NCBI GenBank assembly: GCA_026394395.1
Contig: JAPKYK010000006.1
Coordinates: 62,001 to 126,000, forward strand
DNA from: Methanomassiliicoccales archaeon
Lineage (GTDB): Archaea; Thermoplasmatota; Thermoplasmata; Methanomassiliicoccales; UBA472
DNA: 64,000 nucleotides
Direction: 5' to 3'
Shown in pieces: positions 63,146 through 64,000 of the stretch (positions are counted from its first letter, which is position 1; the number at the start of each line of letters is the position of its first letter). Position numbers and translations under genes: made by a program. The notes below the pieces were generated by a model. The model did not search any database. It was not told where the DNA came from and worked only from the letters and a program-made list of their open reading frames with translations.

Positions 63146-64000
63146 ATGGGAAAAGAAGGCGTGATCTATAGAGTCGCAGGCCCTGTGGTAACGGCGGTCG
63201 GCATTTCGCCTAGGATGTACGATGTTATCCTGGTGGGCAAGGAAAAGCTCATGGGAGAGGTCATCAAGATCGTGGGCGACAAGACCGTCATCCAGGTGTA
63301 CGAAGATACCTCGGGCGTTCGACCAGGTGAGAAGGTCGTCGATACCGAACAGCCCCTCGTGGCCGAGCTGGGACCCGGGCTGCTGGGCTCCGTCTATGAC
63401 GGTATCCAGAGGCCATTGCCGGTCCTGATGGCCAAGATGGGCAATTTCATTGAGAGAGGAGTTACCGCTCCCGGTCTGGACCACGGCGTCAAGTGGCCCT
63501 TCACCCCCACGGTGAAGCAGGGCGACAAGGTGACCGCGGGCCATATAATCGGTACTGTTCCGGAAAGGGCCATCACCCACAAGGTCATGGTGCCCCCTGG
63601 AATCAACGGCACCGTGGACATGATCAAGTCCGGTGATTTCACGGTGGACGACATCGTGGCCGTGATCGATGGAAAAGAGGTCCGCATGATGCAGAAGTGG
63701 CCCGTTAGGCGTGGCCGGCCGTTCCAAAAGAAGATGGCCCCCGAGGAGCCGCTCATCACCGGGCAGCGCGTGCTCGACACCCTATTCCCGTTGACCAAGG
63801 GAGGCACTGGTGCCATCCCCGGCGGTTTCGGTACCGGAAAGACGGTCACGCAGCAGCAGCTAGCCAAATGGTCCGATGCGGAAATCGTCGTATACATCGG
63901 TTGCGGCGAGCGCGGCAACGAGATGACCGAGGTTCTTACCTCCTTCCCGAAGCTGACCGACCCCAAGACCGGCAAGCCCCTGATGAACAGGACCGTGCTC
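63146..64000 (+). CDS. atpA: A-type ATP synthase catalytic subunit A (partial, C-terminus beyond window)
   Basis: The first 285 codons are in the window. The N-terminal beta-barrel ([23 protein letters not shown]), the archaeal non-homologous region ([15 protein letters not shown]), and the catalytic P-loop GGFGTGKT near residues 226-233 are clear. The P-loop differs from the GPFGSGKT seen in Pyrococcus. This motif is a known intein site in archaeal and yeast homologues, but it is uninterrupted here. AGGGG precedes the ATG. Confidence 0.97.
   Translation, partial: MGKEGVIYRVAGPVVTAVGISPRMYDVILVGKEKLMGEVIKIVGDKTVIQVYEDTSGVRPGEKVVDTEQPLVAELGPGLLGSVYDGIQRPLPVLMAKMGNFIERGVTAPGLDHGVKWPFTPTVKQGDKVTAGHIIGTVPERAITHKVMVPPGINGTVDMIKSGDFTVDDIVAVIDGKEVRMMQKWPVRRGRPFQKKMAPEEPLITGQRVLDTLFPLTKGGTGAIPGGFGTGKTVTQQQLAKWSDAEIVVYIGCGERGNEMTEVLTSFPKLTDPKTGKPLMNRTVL

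Noticed and set aside
63810-63850. Intein in the atpA P-loop
   Set aside because: The GGFGTGKT motif is continuous, so this known insertion site is empty in the visible part of the gene.

Overview
The window is a GC-rich archaeal chromosome segment. It carries archaeal informational genes (Orc1/Cdc6, MCM, the small primase subunit, NMD3, TiaS, Tsr3, ribosomal protein L18a, prefoldin alpha, FtsY) together with an A-type ATP synthase operon, type IV pilins with archaeal signal peptides, and TATA-box promoters with short or absent leaders. A complete bacterial-type DNA gyrase (gyrBA), an archaeal Thi4, and several KaiC-like ATPases and zinc-ribbon proteins point to the Thermoplasmata side of the Euryarchaeota. 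The GC content fits a Methanomassiliicoccales-like organism, but no methanogenesis gene is visible, so that assignment is an inference. No rRNA, transposase, integrase, phage gene or CRISPR array was seen.

Layout. 1-5.1 kb: a large surface protein cut by the left edge, then a KaiC-like ATPase followed by a coiled-coil/zinc-ribbon protein. 5.2-11.1 kb: gyrB-gyrA, with a 460-residue homing-endonuclease intein in GyrA. 11.3-19.1 kb: thiC, a tRNA-Thr(CGT) with an intron-like insert in its D-loop, a DUF835 protein, a zinc-ribbon protein, an endonuclease IV-like barrel, an adenosine-specific kinase-family protein, a methyltransferase, an Ogg-type glycosylase, an HTH regulator and thi4. 19.1-29.8 kb: a giant Lhr-type helicase, a hypothetical protein, a surface protein, two-subunit fumarase and an ABC exporter. 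29.9-35.7 kb: nmd3, DUF424, mcm with two mini-inteins, tsr3, arsC and a small membrane protein. 36-39 kb: an RDD protein, two pilins and a KaiC-like ATPase/pseudo-ATPase pair. 39-52.6 kb: hps-rraA fusion, PHP phosphoesterase, HtpX, epimerase, priS, radical SAM protein, rpl18a-pfdA-ftsY, M20 hydrolase, thiolase and tiaS. 52.7-55.9 kb: hflX and orc1/cdc6 with two matching ORB-like elements, a candidate replication origin. 55.9-58.3 kb: two tandem signal peptidases and dCMP deaminase. 58.5-64 kb: ATP synthase genes H-I-K-E-C-F-A, running off the right edge.

How it fits together. The window is rich in DNA replication functions: initiator, helicase, primase, gyrase and a probable origin. Three inteins sit in gyrase and MCM. 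A second theme is the cell surface: pilins, large secreted proteins, two signal peptidases, an exporter and KaiC-like ATPases. Gene packing is tight, with many ATGA overlaps and convergent stop codons that touch or overlap. The least expected signals are the BHB-type insert in tRNA-Thr, the pair of GNRA-capped hairpins in front of the two pilin start codons, and the ORB pair around hflX.
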